A DNA stretch of 64,000 bases from positions 186,001 to 250,000 of the forward strand of contig NZ_JACHGV010000010.1 in NCBI RefSeq assembly GCF_014202475.1. The letters are read 5' to 3'. Under the pieces are notes generated by a model, which was not told the origin of the DNA, did not search any database, and saw only the letters and a list, made by a program, of their open reading frames with translations. Each line of letters opens with the position of its first letter. The first letter of the stretch is position 1. The translations under genes and the position numbers were made by a program. Origin of the DNA: Streptomyces paradoxus. GTDB taxonomy: Bacteria; Actinomycetota; Actinomycetes; Streptomycetales; Streptomycetaceae. Shown here piece after piece: positions 27,251 through 35,946 of this stretch.

Positions 27251-28027
27251 GGTGGCGAGAGCATGACGCACACGGCCCCGCGCAGCGGCGGCTCAGGGAC
27301 GGGCCCGGTGGGCAGCCGGACCGGACAGCGACTGTCCGGGCTGGCCGTCGCACTGGGCCTTGTGCTGTTCCTCGGCGGGTTCGCCTGGGGAGCGGTGGTC
27401 TACCGGCCCTACACCGTCCCCACCAGTTCGATGACACCGACGATCGACGCGGGCGACCGGATCCTGGCGCAGCGCGTCGACGGTGGCGAGGTGCGCCGCG
27501 GCGACGTCGTGGTCTTCAAGGACGCGACCTGGGCCAACGCCCCCATGGTCAAGCGCGTGGTCGCCGTCGGCGGCGACACGGTCTCCTGCTGCCAGGACGG
27601 CAGGCTGAAGGTCAACGGCAAGGAGATCGACGAAACGTACCTGCCCAAGGGCACCCCGGCCGAGATGAGCAACTTCCCGACCGTGACCGTCCCCAGGGGC
27701 CGCCTTTTCCTGCTCGGCGACGAGCGCGGCAACTCCGTGGACTCCACCGCCCACCTGACCGACGCCGCCAGCGGCACGGTGGCGCGCTCGGCCGTGGACG
27801 CCCGTGTCGACTCCGTCGTGTGGCCGATGAAGGGCATGCTGGAGCGCCCCACCGGCTTCGAGCCGCTCGGCGCCCTCTCCTCGCCCGGCCCGCTGCGGAC
27901 GATCACGCTCCTCGTGATCGCCGGCGCCGTGCTCGTCCTGGGCGGAGGCGCCTATGGCCCCATCGCCAAGCGCACCGGCGCCGCCCGGGCCCGACGGGAG
28001 AGCGCGGAACCCGCAGGTGCCCGCTGA
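27248..28027 (+). CDS. sipZ: type I signal peptidase SipZ
   Basis: Fourth signal peptidase, 259 residues. First membrane helix SGLAVALGLVLFLGGFAWGA; catalytic serine in TVPTSSMTPTIDAGDRILAQ; lysine in APMVKRVVAVGGDTVSCC; LFLLGDERGNSVDSTAHLTD. A second hydrophobic helix near the C-terminus (TLLVIAGAVLVLGGGAYGPI) makes it two-spanning. It is preceded by its own promoter and overlaps the Nudix gene by 11 nt, consistent with the sipZ-led operon of S. lividans. Confidence 0.92.
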   Translation: MGGESMTHTAPRSGGSGTGPVGSRTGQRLSGLAVALGLVLFLGGFAWGAVVYRPYTVPTSSMTPTIDAGDRILAQRVDGGEVRRGDVVVFKDATWANAPMVKRVVAVGGDTVSCCQDGRLKVNGKEIDETYLPKGTPAEMSNFPTVTVPRGRLFLLGDERGNSVDSTAHLTDAASGTVARSAVDARVDSVVWPMKGMLERPTGFEPLGALSSPGPLRTITLLVIAGAVLVLGGGAYGPIAKRTGAARARRESAEPAGAR

Positions 28028-28541
28028 GGCCGTGGGGACGGGCCAGGACACCTACGAGGGCGGGTTGCGCAAGGTCGCCCGGGTCGTGCTGCTCGACCCC
28101 CGGGATCGCATCCTGCTGCTCCACGGGCACGAACCGGACGATCCGTCTTACGACTGGTGGTTCACCCCCGGCGGTGGCGTCGAGGGCGACGAGAGCCGTG
28201 AACAGGCCGCCCTGCGGGAACTCGCCGAGGAGACGGGCATCACCGAGGTCGAGCTCGGCCCGGTGCTGTGGCGGCGGAGGTGCTCTTTCCCGTTCGCCGG
28301 ACGCCGCTGGGACCAGGACGAGTGGTACTACCTGGCCCGCACCGACCGCACGGCGGTGGCCGCCACCGGGCTGACCGAGCTGGAACGGCGCAGTGTCGCC
28401 GGAGCGCGCTGGTGGACGTGTCCGGAACTGAGCCGGGCACATGAGACGGTGTATCCGACCAGACTCGCCGGGCTGCTGCGCACGCTGCTCGACGAGGGTC
28501 CCCCGGCCAGGCCTGTGATCCTTGACCCGGAAATCGTCTAG
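28017..28541 (+). CDS. Nudix hydrolase
   Basis: A 174-residue Nudix-fold pyrophosphohydrolase. The Nudix box G-x5-E-x7-REL-x-EE-x-G is complete: GGVEGDESREQAALRELAEE, followed by TGI, around residues 54-76. The segment VARVVLLDPRDRILLLHGHE precedes it. The substrate is not predictable. The GTG at 28017 overlaps the end of sipZ; a GTG at 28032 is possible. Co-transcribed with sipZ. Confidence 0.88.
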   Translation: MPAEAVGTGQDTYEGGLRKVARVVLLDPRDRILLLHGHEPDDPSYDWWFTPGGGVEGDESREQAALRELAEETGITEVELGPVLWRRRCSFPFAGRRWDQDEWYYLARTDRTAVAATGLTELERRSVAGARWWTCPELSRAHETVYPTRLAGLLRTLLDEGPPARPVILDPEIV

Positions 28542-28597
28542 GGGCTCACGGGACTGGCGCACAATGGGGGGATCGCACGGCTGAAGGGGAACATGCC

Positions 28598-28906
28598 ATG
28601 AGCGCCGAGGACCTCGAGAAGTACGAGACCGAGATGGAGCTGAAGCTCTACCGGGAGTACCGCGATGTCGTCGGTCTGTTCAAATATGTGATCGAGACCG
28701 AGCGGCGCTTCTACCTGACCAATGACTACGAGATGCAGGTGCACTCGGTCCAGGGTGAGGTGTTCTTCGAGGTGTCCATGGCGGATGCCTGGGTGTGGGA
28801 CATGTACCGGCCGGCGCGGTTCGTGAAGCAGGTCCGCGTCCTCACGTTCAAGGACGTGAACATCGAGGAGCTGAACAAGAGCGACCTGGAGCTGCCGAGC
28901 GGGTGA
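28598..28906 (+). CDS. DUF2469-family protein
   Basis: A 102-residue acidic protein of the actinobacterial DUF2469 family: EKYETEMELKLYREYRDVVG, FYLTNDYEMQVHSVQGEVFF, VWDMYRPARFVKQVRVLTFK. It is very strongly conserved between actinobacteria and always near yraN and the signal peptidases, but has no known function. The ATG has AAGGGG upstream (GAAGGGGAACATGCC). Probably the last gene of the sipZ operon. Confidence 0.9.
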   Translation: MSAEDLEKYETEMELKLYREYRDVVGLFKYVIETERRFYLTNDYEMQVHSVQGEVFFEVSMADAWVWDMYRPARFVKQVRVLTFKDVNIEELNKSDLELPSG

Positions 28907-28994
28907 CAGGGTTGTCCACAACCGCTGAGTAACCCACCAAGATCAACTCCTTGGACGTGGCTGCGTGATCGTTGGCACCGGAGGTGGTGCCGAC

Positions 28995-29366
28995 ATGACC
29001 GCACATCTGGCACGCAGTGCCATGGGCAGGTACGGGGAGAGCCTGGCCGCGCGGCGGCTGGCCGAGGCCGGTCTGACGGTCCTGGAGCGCAACTGGCGCT
29101 CCGGCCGCACCGGCGAGATCGACATCGTGGCCAGGGACGGGGACGTCCTGGTCGTCTGCGAGGTGAAGACCCGCAGGGAGGGCCGCTTCGAGCATCCGAT
29201 GGCAGCCGTGACCCCGCAGAAGGCGGAGCGGCTGCGGGACCTGGCCGAGCGGTGGATCCAGACGCACGGAGGCGCGCCGCCCGGCGGAGTCCGCATCGAC
29301 CTGGTCGGGGTGCTGCTGCCCGCCCGCGGCGCCGCCGTGGTCGAGCATGTGCGGGGGGTGGTCTGA
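28995..29366 (+). CDS. YraN-family nuclease-like protein (UPF0102)
   Basis: A 123-residue UPF0102/YraN protein with a PD-(D/E)xK nuclease-like fold: GRYGESLAARRLAEAGLTVL, then NWRSGRTGEIDIVARDGDVL and VVCEVKTRREGRF (E-I-D and E-V-K catalytic positions). The ATG at 28995 is chosen because GGAGGTGG lies 7 nt upstream. Its stop directly abuts the comM-like start, as in most actinobacteria, where yraN-comM-dprA form an operon. Confidence 0.9.
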   Translation: MTAHLARSAMGRYGESLAARRLAEAGLTVLERNWRSGRTGEIDIVARDGDVLVVCEVKTRREGRFEHPMAAVTPQKAERLRDLAERWIQTHGGAPPGGVRIDLVGVLLPARGAAVVEHVRGVV

Positions 29367-30992
29367 ATGGCATTCGCCCGTACGTGTTCGGTCGCGCTGG
29401 TGGGCGTCGAGGGCGTGGTCGTCGAGGTCCAGGCGGACCTGGAACCCGGCGTCGCGGCCTTCACGCTGGTGGGGCTGCCCGACAAGAGCCTCACGGAGAG
29501 CCGGGACCGGGTACGCGCAGCCGTCGTCAACTCGGGCGCGGCGTGGCCGCAGAAGAAGCTCACCGTCGGCCTGAGCCCGGCCTCGGTGCCGAAGTCCGGC
29601 AGCGGTTTCGACCTGGCCGTCGCCGCGGCGGTCCTCGGCGCGGCGGAGCGCATCGACCCGCGCGTCCTCGCCGACATCGTGATGATCGGCGAACTCGGGC
29701 TGGACGGCCGGGTGCGGCCGGTGCGAGGGGTGCTGCCGGCGGTCCTGGCCGCGGCCGGTGCGGGGTACGAGCAGGTGGTGGTGCCGGAGTGCGCCGCCGC
29801 CGAGGCGTCCCTCGTGCCCGGCGTGTCGGTGCTGGGCGTCCGCAGCCTGCGGCAGCTGATCGCCATCCTGGCCGACGAACCGGTGCCCGACGAGGAGCCG
29901 GACGAGCAGGGCCGCCCGGACCCCCTGCTCGCCGGGCTGCGCATGCCGGGGACCGGCGCGGCCACGGGCATGCACAGCGTCGGCGCGGCGCAGCCGGACC
30001 ACGGCCATGACCTGGCGGACGTCGTCGGGCAGACCTCGGCGCGCACGGCGGTGGAGGTGGCCGCGGCGGGCGGGCACCACCTCTTCCTCGAAGGACCGCC
30101 CGGCGCCGGCAAGACGATGCTCGCCGAGCGGCTGCCGACCGTCCTGCCCCGGCTCGGCCGGCAGGAGTCGCTGGAGGTCACCGCGGTCCACTCGGTGGCG
30201 GGCCTGCTGCCGCCCGGCAAGCCGCTGATCGATGTCGCCCCCTACTGCGCACCGCACCACTCGGCCACCATGCAGGCGCTCGTCGGCGGCGGCCCAGGCG
30301 TCGCACGGCCCGGGGCGGTGTCGCTGTCCCATCGAGGGGTGCTGTTCCTCGATGAGACGCCGGAATTCAGCAGCCAGGCCCTGGACGCGCTGCGGCAGCC
30401 GCTGGAGGCGGGGCACGTCGTGATCGCGCGCAGTGCGGGAGTGGTGCGCTTCCCGGCGAAGTTCCTCATGGTGCTCGCCGCCAACCCCTGCCCGTGCGGC
30501 CGGTTCTCGCAGCGCGACGACCTGTGCGAGTGCCCGCCCTCGGCCGTCCGCCGCTACCAGGCCAGGCTCTCCGGCCCGCTGCTGGACCGCGTAGACCTGC
30601 GGGTCGAGGTGGACCGCGTCACCCGCGCCCAGCTGACCGCCTCCGGCGCCAGGGGCGAGTCGACCGCGACGGTCGCCGACCGGGTGCGGGCGGCCCGGGA
30701 ACGGGCCTCGCACCGCCTCGCCGGCACCCCCTGGTGCACGAACAGCGAGGTGCCCGGCCGCGAGCTGCGCAGCCGCTGGTACGCCGTGCCGGGCGCGATG
30801 GACGAGGCCGAGCGGAGCCTGGAGCGGGGCGTCCTGACCGCCCGCGGGCTCGATCGCGTCCTGCGCGTGGCCTGGACCGTCGCCGACCTCGTCGGCCACG
30901 ACCGGCCCGACGCCTCGGACGTCGCCCTCGCGCTCCAGCTGCGCACCGGAGTGCCGCGAGGCGTCCCCATGGCCATCGGGGCACTGACATGA
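29367..30992 (+). CDS. comM: Mg-chelatase-like AAA+ ATPase, ComM/YifB
   Basis: A 541-residue YifB/ComM-family AAA+ protein. ComM-type proteins are hexameric helicases aiding branch migration in natural transformation; the role in Streptomyces is unproven. The N-terminal Lon-like domain (residues 1-170) contains GLSPASVPKSGSGFDLAVAA. The AAA+ domain shows Walker A LEGPPGAGKTMLAERLPTVL, Walker B GVLFLDETPEFS, and NPCPCG with CECPPSAVRRY, the family's cysteine motif. The C-terminal Mg-chelatase subunit domain ends the protein. Its stop overlaps dprA (ATGA). Confidence 0.92.
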   Translation: MAFARTCSVALVGVEGVVVEVQADLEPGVAAFTLVGLPDKSLTESRDRVRAAVVNSGAAWPQKKLTVGLSPASVPKSGSGFDLAVAAAVLGAAERIDPRVLADIVMIGELGLDGRVRPVRGVLPAVLAAAGAGYEQVVVPECAAAEASLVPGVSVLGVRSLRQLIAILADEPVPDEEPDEQGRPDPLLAGLRMPGTGAATGMHSVGAAQPDHGHDLADVVGQTSARTAVEVAAAGGHHLFLEGPPGAGKTMLAERLPTVLPRLGRQESLEVTAVHSVAGLLPPGKPLIDVAPYCAPHHSATMQALVGGGPGVARPGAVSLSHRGVLFLDETPEFSSQALDALRQPLEAGHVVIARSAGVVRFPAKFLMVLAANPCPCGRFSQRDDLCECPPSAVRRYQARLSGPLLDRVDLRVEVDRVTRAQLTASGARGESTATVADRVRAARERASHRLAGTPWCTNSEVPGRELRSRWYAVPGAMDEAERSLERGVLTARGLDRVLRVAWTVADLVGHDRPDASDVALALQLRTGVPRGVPMAIGALT

Positions 30993-32149
30993 GCGTCGAC
31001 GGCGGACCGGACGAGGAGCTGCTCGGCCGTGTCCTGCTCACCCGGGTCATCGAGCCCGGCGACGAGGTCGGCGGGCGGTGGGTGCGGGAGCTCGGGGTCG
31101 GGGCGGTGGTGCGGCGTCTCGGGGAGGGCGGGGCGCCTCTGCCGGGGGCGAGAGGGACGCGGTGGGCCGGGCTGGTGGCCCGGGCTCGGGCCGCCCGGCC
31201 GCGCCGGGATCTTGAGGCCGCCCGGGACGCCGGAGTCCGGTTCGTGTCCCCCGGGGACGCGGAGTGGCCGGGGCAGCTCGACGATCTCGGAGATGCCCGG
31301 CCCCTGGGGCTGTGGGTGCGCGGGCGGCCCAGTCTGCGGATGTGGGCGCTGAGGTCGGTCGCCGTGGTCGGTGCCCGGGCCTGCACCGAGTACGGGGCCC
31401 ATATGGCCGCGACCCTCGCCGCCGGCCTCGCCGAGCAGGGCTGGGTCGTGGTGTCCGGCGGCGCCTACGGAGTCGACGGCGCCGCCCATCGCGGAGCGCT
31501 AGGAGCCGGCGGCGCCACCGTCGCCGTCCTCGCCTGCGGCGTCGACCGGCCCTACCCCCGCGGCCACACCCAGCTGATCAGCAGGATCGCCGAACAGGGG
31601 CTGGTGATCGGCGAGTTGCCGCCCGGCGATCACCCGACACCGAGCCGGTTCATCCTGCGGAACAGAGTGATCGCCGCACTCACCCGCGGCACGGTCGTCG
31701 TCGAGGCCGCCCTCCGCAGCGGCTCCCTGGTCACCGCGCGGGCGGCACAGCGCCTCGGCCGGCACACGATGGGCGTGCCGGGCCCGGCCACCAGCGGGCT
31801 CTCCGCCGGAGTGCACGATCTGCTGCGCGGCGAGGCGGCCCTGGTCACCGACGTCGCGGACGTCGTCGAACTGGTCGGTGACATCGGAGAGCTGGCCCCC
31901 GACCGGCGCGGTCCCGTCCTGCCCCGGGACCTGCTGGAACCGGCCGCCCGGCAGGTGCTCGCCGCACTGCCCGGCCGCGGGTCCGCCCGGCCGGACGAGA
32001 TCGCGCGCTCCGCACAGACCGCACCGGACGACGCGATCGCGAGACTGTACGAACTCCGAGCACTCGGTTACGTCGAACGACACGGCGACGGCTGGAAGTT
32101 GACACGCCAGGCGGTGATGTCGGTCCGCGACGGTCGCGGACCGGGTTGA
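30989..32149 (+). CDS. dprA: DNA processing protein DprA
   Basis: A 386-residue Smf/DprA Rossmann-fold protein that in competent bacteria loads RecA on incoming single-stranded DNA. Core motifs: VAVVGARACTEYGAHMAATL, VVVSGGAYGVDGAAHRGALG, VAVLACGVDRPYPRGHTQLI and GELPPGDHPTPSRFILRNRVIA (conserved R-F-x-x-R-N-R-x-I-A). The C-terminal winged-helix domain (RPDEIARSAQTAPDDAIARL) is present. ATG overlaps the comM stop. No competence genes are nearby apart from comM. Confidence 0.93.
   Translation: MSVDGGPDEELLGRVLLTRVIEPGDEVGGRWVRELGVGAVVRRLGEGGAPLPGARGTRWAGLVARARAARPRRDLEAARDAGVRFVSPGDAEWPGQLDDLGDARPLGLWVRGRPSLRMWALRSVAVVGARACTEYGAHMAATLAAGLAEQGWVVVSGGAYGVDGAAHRGALGAGGATVAVLACGVDRPYPRGHTQLISRIAEQGLVIGELPPGDHPTPSRFILRNRVIAALTRGTVVVEAALRSGSLVTARAAQRLGRHTMGVPGPATSGLSAGVHDLLRGEAALVTDVADVVELVGDIGELAPDRRGPVLPRDLLEPAARQVLAALPGRGSARPDEIARSAQTAPDDAIARLYELRALGYVERHGDGWKLTRQAVMSVRDGRGPG
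32121..32143 (+). terminator. hairpin at the end of dprA
   Basis: A perfect 10-bp stem CGGTCCGCGA/TCGCGGACCG with a 3-nt loop overlaps the last codons of dprA. It lacks a U-run but is strong enough to terminate by Streptomyces standards. Confidence 0.45.
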
Positions 32150-32420
32150 CCGTGCCGGTTCGGCCGTCCGGGGGAACCCCGACATCCCTTGGAAATGCGC
32201 CCAGTTGAGGCCTTCGGGTGATCACACCGGGCCGCCGCGACGCCCGGCGGGACGTCCTCGGGAACAGGTCTGCGCCCGCCTTGGCCTCCTTACTTCGCAC
32301 ACCGCGACTCCGTAGTCACGCTACGCTCACGAGGATCCCGACACGGACAGGCAACTCGACATCAGACAGACAGCTCACCTCAGCAGCACCACTTCGCAGC
32401 AGAACGGCACAAGGCGACGA
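32150..32420 (+). promoter_or_regulatory. whiG upstream region
   Basis: A 271-nt non-coding region. TACGCT at 32322-32327 is a possible -10, about 95 nt before the whiG start, without a convincing -35. No other element is recognised. Confidence 0.3.
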
Positions 32421-33263
32421 ATGCCCCAGCACACCTCCGGGTCCGACCGGGCGGCGATCCCCCCAGCCGCCCGTGACGGTGGCAGCGTGCGGCCGCCCGC
32501 TCCCTCGACGCTCGACGAGCTGTGGCGGTCGTACAAGGCGACGGGGGACGAGCGGCTGCGGGAGCAGCTGATCCTGCACTACTCGCCGCTCGTGAAGTAC
32601 GTCGCGGGACGGGTCAGTGTGGGCCTGCCGTCCAACGTCGAGCAGGCCGACTTCGTCTCGTCCGGGGTCTTCGGACTGATCGACGCCATCGAGAAGTTCG
32701 ACATCGACCGCGAGATCAAGTTCGAGACGTACGCGATCACCCGGATCCGCGGCGCGATGATCGACGAACTCCGGGCGCTGGACTGGATCCCCCGCTCGGT
32801 GCGGCAGAAGGCGCGCAACGTGGAGCGGGCGTACGCCACGCTGGAGGCGCGGCTGCGGAGGACCCCGAGCGAGGGCGAGGTGGCCTCCGAGATGGGCATC
32901 GCCGTCGAGGATCTGCACGCGGTGTTCAGCCAGTTGTCGCTGGCCAACGTGGTGGCCCTGGAGGAGCTGCTGCACGGGAGCGGTGAGGGCGGCGACGGGC
33001 TCAGCGTCATGGACACGCTGGAGGACACGGCCGCCGACAACCCCGTCGAGGTCGCCGAGGACCGGGAGCTGAGGAGGTTCCTGGCGCGGGCGATCAACAC
33101 GCTGCCCGACCGGGAGAAGACCGTGGTCACGCTGTACTACTACGAGGGCCTCACCCTGGCCGAGATCGGGAACGTGCTGGGTGTGACCGAGAGCCGGGTC
33201 AGCCAGATCCACACCAAGTCGGTGCTGCAACTGAGAGCGAAGCTCGCGAGCTTCGGCCGCTGA
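32421..33263 (+). CDS. whiG: sporulation sigma factor WhiG
   Basis: RNA polymerase sigma factor of the FliA/sigma-28 class, 280 residues, the length known for WhiG, which commits aerial hyphae to sporulation. Region 2 includes LILHYSPLVKYVAGRVSVGL, VEQADFVSSGVFGLIDAIEK and FETYAITRIRGAMIDELRAL. Region 3 is EGEVASEMGIAVEDLHAVFS; region 4 is EKTVVTLYYYEGLTLAEIGN followed by VLGVTESRVSQIHTKSVLQL. The ATG at 32421 follows a weak AAGGCG. Its location before rpsB is conserved in Streptomyces. In S. coelicolor its activity is restrained by the anti-sigma factor RsiG, which is not in this window. Confidence 0.95.
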   Translation: MPQHTSGSDRAAIPPAARDGGSVRPPAPSTLDELWRSYKATGDERLREQLILHYSPLVKYVAGRVSVGLPSNVEQADFVSSGVFGLIDAIEKFDIDREIKFETYAITRIRGAMIDELRALDWIPRSVRQKARNVERAYATLEARLRRTPSEGEVASEMGIAVEDLHAVFSQLSLANVVALEELLHGSGEGGDGLSVMDTLEDTAADNPVEVAEDRELRRFLARAINTLPDREKTVVTLYYYEGLTLAEIGNVLGVTESRVSQIHTKSVLQLRAKLASFGR

Positions 33264-33320
33264 CCAGGCCGGATGCCGCCGGATCGGCCTCAACCACTCC
33301 CGGATGGCGGGACGCGTCCG

Positions 33321-33335
33321 TAGAGTGTTGACGTG
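33321..33335 (+). promoter_or_regulatory. putative -10 of the TetR gene, leaderless
   Basis: TAGAGT at 33321-33326 ends 6 nt before the GTG start at 33333, with no room for a ribosome-binding site. A leaderless transcript is likely. No clear -35. Confidence 0.5.
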
Positions 33336-33914
33336 CCAAGGATTCGAGCGGCCTCCGTGGCCGAGCACCGGTCGATGCAGCGAGCCGCCCTGCTGGACGC
33401 GGCTCGTTCCTTGTTGTCCGAGGGCGGTACGGAGGCGCTGACCTTCCCGGCCCTCGCCGAGCGGACGGGCCTCGCGCGATCGTCCGTCTACGAGTACTTC
33501 CGGTCCCGGGCGGCCGTGGTCGAGGAACTGTGCGAGGTCGACTTCCCGGTCTGGGCGGCGGACGTGTCGGCGGCCATGGAGCGGGCCGGGACGGCCGAGT
33601 CGAAGGTCGAGGCGTATGTGCGCCGGCAGCTGGAACTGGTCGGGGACCGGCGGCACCGGGCCGTGGTCGCGATCTCCGCGAGTGAGCTCGACGCGGGGGC
33701 GCGGGAGAAGATCCGGGCAGCGCACGGCGGGCTGGTCGCGATGATCGTCGAGGCGCTGGGCGAGCTCGGGCACGCGCAGCCCCGGCTGGCGGCGATGCTG
33801 CTGCAGGGGGTCGTGGACGCGGCCGTGCGGAGGATCGAGCTGGGGGCGGCGGAAGAACCGGCCGCCATTGTCGATGCGGCGGTTTCCATGGCTCTGCGGG
33901 GTGTGCGGGGCTGA
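33333..33914 (+). CDS. TetR-family transcriptional regulator
   Basis: A 193-residue TetR-type repressor. The N-terminal helix-turn-helix is AALLDAARSLLSEGGTEALT followed by FPALAERTGLARSSVYEYFR (residues about 18-58). The C-terminal ligand domain is helical and matches no named group. It lies between whiG and a divergently arranged LytM-like gene, so no target is obvious; autoregulation is usual in this family. Confidence 0.87.
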   Translation: MPRIRAASVAEHRSMQRAALLDAARSLLSEGGTEALTFPALAERTGLARSSVYEYFRSRAAVVEELCEVDFPVWAADVSAAMERAGTAESKVEAYVRRQLELVGDRRHRAVVAISASELDAGAREKIRAAHGGLVAMIVEALGELGHAQPRLAAMLLQGVVDAAVRRIELGAAEEPAAIVDAAVSMALRGVRG

Positions 33915-34000
33915 AGGCGGGGCCGGTCCGCAGTCGGCCGGGCGGAGTCCCGACGCGTCCACCCGCGGGCGGCCACAATGGCCCGCCCACCTGCGGAGAG

Positions 34001-34573
34001 CTATGCGAGCGGCAGCAGCCTGGACGGGCCTCTGCGCAAAAGCCACGACGGCAGCAGCGACAGCGGGTCCAGGTACACCTCGCCGCGACGCAGCCCCCAG
34101 TGGACGCACGAGGCCGCCGTGCAGTGCGAGCCGCTCGCGTCCACGGTGCCGATCACCTCGCCCGGTTCCACCTCCTCGCCCTTCTCGACCGTCGCCGTCA
34201 CCGGTTCGTACGTCGTGCGCAAGGGCGGATCGCCCGTCCCCGTGAGGTCCACCGAGACGACTCCCTTGCCGGCCACCCGGCCCGCGAAGGAGACCCGGCC
34301 CGCGGTCACCGCTCGAACCGGTGTGCCCGCCGGCGCCGCCAGGTCCACGCCCCGGTGGCCGGGGCCGTAGGGCGTCGCGGGTGGCTCCCAGCCCCGCAGG
34401 ACCCGGGGGCGTAAGCCGACGGGCCAGGTGCGGCCGATCGCCGGCACGGTGACGTCCGCGAGGGGCGCGTCCGCCGCGAACAGCGGTGGTGGCGGGGCCA
34501 GCAGGGCCGTCGCCGTGACGATCAGCAGCAGGATCAGGCGCGCGCAGACGCGCGCACATCGGTTCGCTCGCAT
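34001..34573 (-). CDS. M23/LytM-domain secreted protein, probably degenerate
   Basis: A 190-residue exported protein with signal peptide (LILLLIVTATALLAPPPPLFAADA) and an M23 peptidase-like domain: YGPGHRGVDLAAPAGTPVRA contains the H-x3-D zinc motif. The usual H-x-H motif reads C-V-H (AASCVHWGLRRGEVYLDP), so one zinc ligand appears replaced by cysteine. It may be a cell-wall binding or regulatory LytM domain instead of an active endopeptidase. Located on the cell surface. It is divergent from rpsB. Confidence 0.8.
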   Translation of the reverse strand: MRANRCARVCARLILLLIVTATALLAPPPPLFAADAPLADVTVPAIGRTWPVGLRPRVLRGWEPPATPYGPGHRGVDLAAPAGTPVRAVTAGRVSFAGRVAGKGVVSVDLTGTGDPPLRTTYEPVTATVEKGEEVEPGEVIGTVDASGSHCTAASCVHWGLRRGEVYLDPLSLLPSWLLRRGPSRLLPLA

Positions 34574-34846
34574 GCGGAAAGCGTCCCGGAAGGCGGGCGT
34601 CGCCGCTCGCGGCTGTGGGCGGGTGCGCGGTTGTGGACAACGGCGTCACCCGGCACCCCGCGGGTCCCGTACACTTCTGGTGGCGACCCGAGCCATCGGG
34701 TCGACTTCGCACGCCCCGATACGAACCTCGGCAACGGGCCCGTATCAGCGCCCCTCGGTCCCTCGTGGAACGGCGCGCAGTGGGCGTCAGGCGCGGAAGC
34801 CGTCCGGCATCCGCGGCACAACCGAGAAATTCAAGGAGATACGGCC
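34574..34846 (+). promoter_or_regulatory. rpsB promoter and leader region
   Basis: A 273-nt region without a gene, between the divergent LytM-like gene and rpsB. TACACT at 34670-34675 is a plausible -10 for rpsB. That would give a leader of about 165 nt, as expected for S2 autoregulation; no known S2 leader fold was recognised by eye. Confidence 0.4.
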
Positions 34847-35770
34847 ATGGCCGTCGTCACGATGCGGGAGCTGCTGGAGAGCGGCGTCCACTTCGGTCAC
34901 CAGACCCGTCGTTGGAACCCGAAGATGAAGCGCTTCATCTTCACGGAGCGCAACGGCATCTACATCATCGACCTGCTCCAGTCGCTGTCGTACATCGACC
35001 GCGCCTACGAGTTCGTCAAGGAGACCGTCGCCCACGGCGGCACGGTCATGTTCGTCGGCACGAAGAAGCAGGCGCAGGAGGCCATCGCCGAGCAGGCCAC
35101 TCGCGTCGGCATGCCCTTCGTGAACCAGCGCTGGCTGGGCGGCATGCTCACCAACTTCTCGACCGTCTACAAGCGCCTGCAGCGCCTGAAGGAGCTCGAG
35201 CAGATCGACTTCGAGGACGTGGCCGCCTCCGGCCTCACCAAGAAGGAGCTGCTGGTTCTCTCCCGCGAGAAGGCCAAGCTGGAGAAGACCCTCGGCGGTA
35301 TCCGCGAGATGTCCAAGGTGCCCAGCGCCGTCTGGATCGTGGACACCAAGAAGGAGCACATCGCCGTTGGTGAGGCCCGGAAGCTGAACATCCCGGTCGT
35401 CGCGATCCTCGACACCAACTGCGACCCCGACGAGGTCGACTACAAGATCCCGGGCAACGACGACGCGATCCGCTCCGTCACCCTGCTCACCCGCGTCATC
35501 GCCGACGCCGTCGCCGAGGGCCTCATCGCCCGCAGCGGTGTCGCCACCGAGGGCAAGGGCGAGAAGGCCGCCGGCGAGCCGCTCGCCGAGTGGGAGCGTG
35601 ACCTGCTCGAGGGCGAGAAGAAGGCCGACGAGGCTGCCCCCGCCGCCGAGGCCGCCCCCGCCGCCGAGGCCGCTCCGGCCGCTGAGGCCGCTCCGGCCGC
35701 CGAGGCCCCCGCCGCCGAGGCCGAGAAGCCGGCCGAGGGCGACAAGCCGGCCGAGGCCGAGCAGGCCTGA
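34847..35770 (+). CDS. rpsB: 30S ribosomal protein S2
   Basis: Ribosomal protein S2, 307 residues. The core (residues 1-240) is canonical: VTMRELLESGVHFGHQTRRW, NGIYIIDLLQSLSYIDRAYE, NQRWLGGMLTNFSTVYKRLQ, NIPVVAILDTNCDPDEVDYK. A C-terminal tail of Ala/Glu/Pro repeats (AAEAAPAAEAAPAAEA) extends it, usual in Streptomyces S2. AAGGAG lies 8 nt before the ATG. It is followed by a large hairpin and tsf. Confidence 0.97.
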   Translation: MAVVTMRELLESGVHFGHQTRRWNPKMKRFIFTERNGIYIIDLLQSLSYIDRAYEFVKETVAHGGTVMFVGTKKQAQEAIAEQATRVGMPFVNQRWLGGMLTNFSTVYKRLQRLKELEQIDFEDVAASGLTKKELLVLSREKAKLEKTLGGIREMSKVPSAVWIVDTKKEHIAVGEARKLNIPVVAILDTNCDPDEVDYKIPGNDDAIRSVTLLTRVIADAVAEGLIARSGVATEGKGEKAAGEPLAEWERDLLEGEKKADEAAPAAEAAPAAEAAPAAEAAPAAEAPAAEAEKPAEGDKPAEAEQA

Positions 35771-35784
35771 CCCGTCAGTCCCGT

Positions 35785-35854
35785 GGTGACGGCGGGAGCG
35801 GTACTGCATCCACCAGCGCCCTCGGCGCGGTGAAGTCCGCTCCCGCCGTTCACC
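35785..35854 (+). terminator. branched hairpin between rpsB and tsf
   Basis: Arms at 35785-35801 and 35837-35854 pair over 17 bp with one bulge (GGTGACGGCGGGAGCGG opposite CCGCTCCCGCCGTTCACC). The 35-nt apical part contains its own small hairpin. It starts 14 nt after the rpsB stop and probably acts as an attenuator or partial terminator separating rpsB and tsf levels. Confidence 0.6.
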
Positions 35855-35946
35855 CGTAGGTCAGCGGAAGGACAGCGCGCTCCTGCTCCATGGAGCGCAT
35901 CCGCAGATCTTCGATCTTCCAGACTTCGAGAGAGATTCACAGACTC

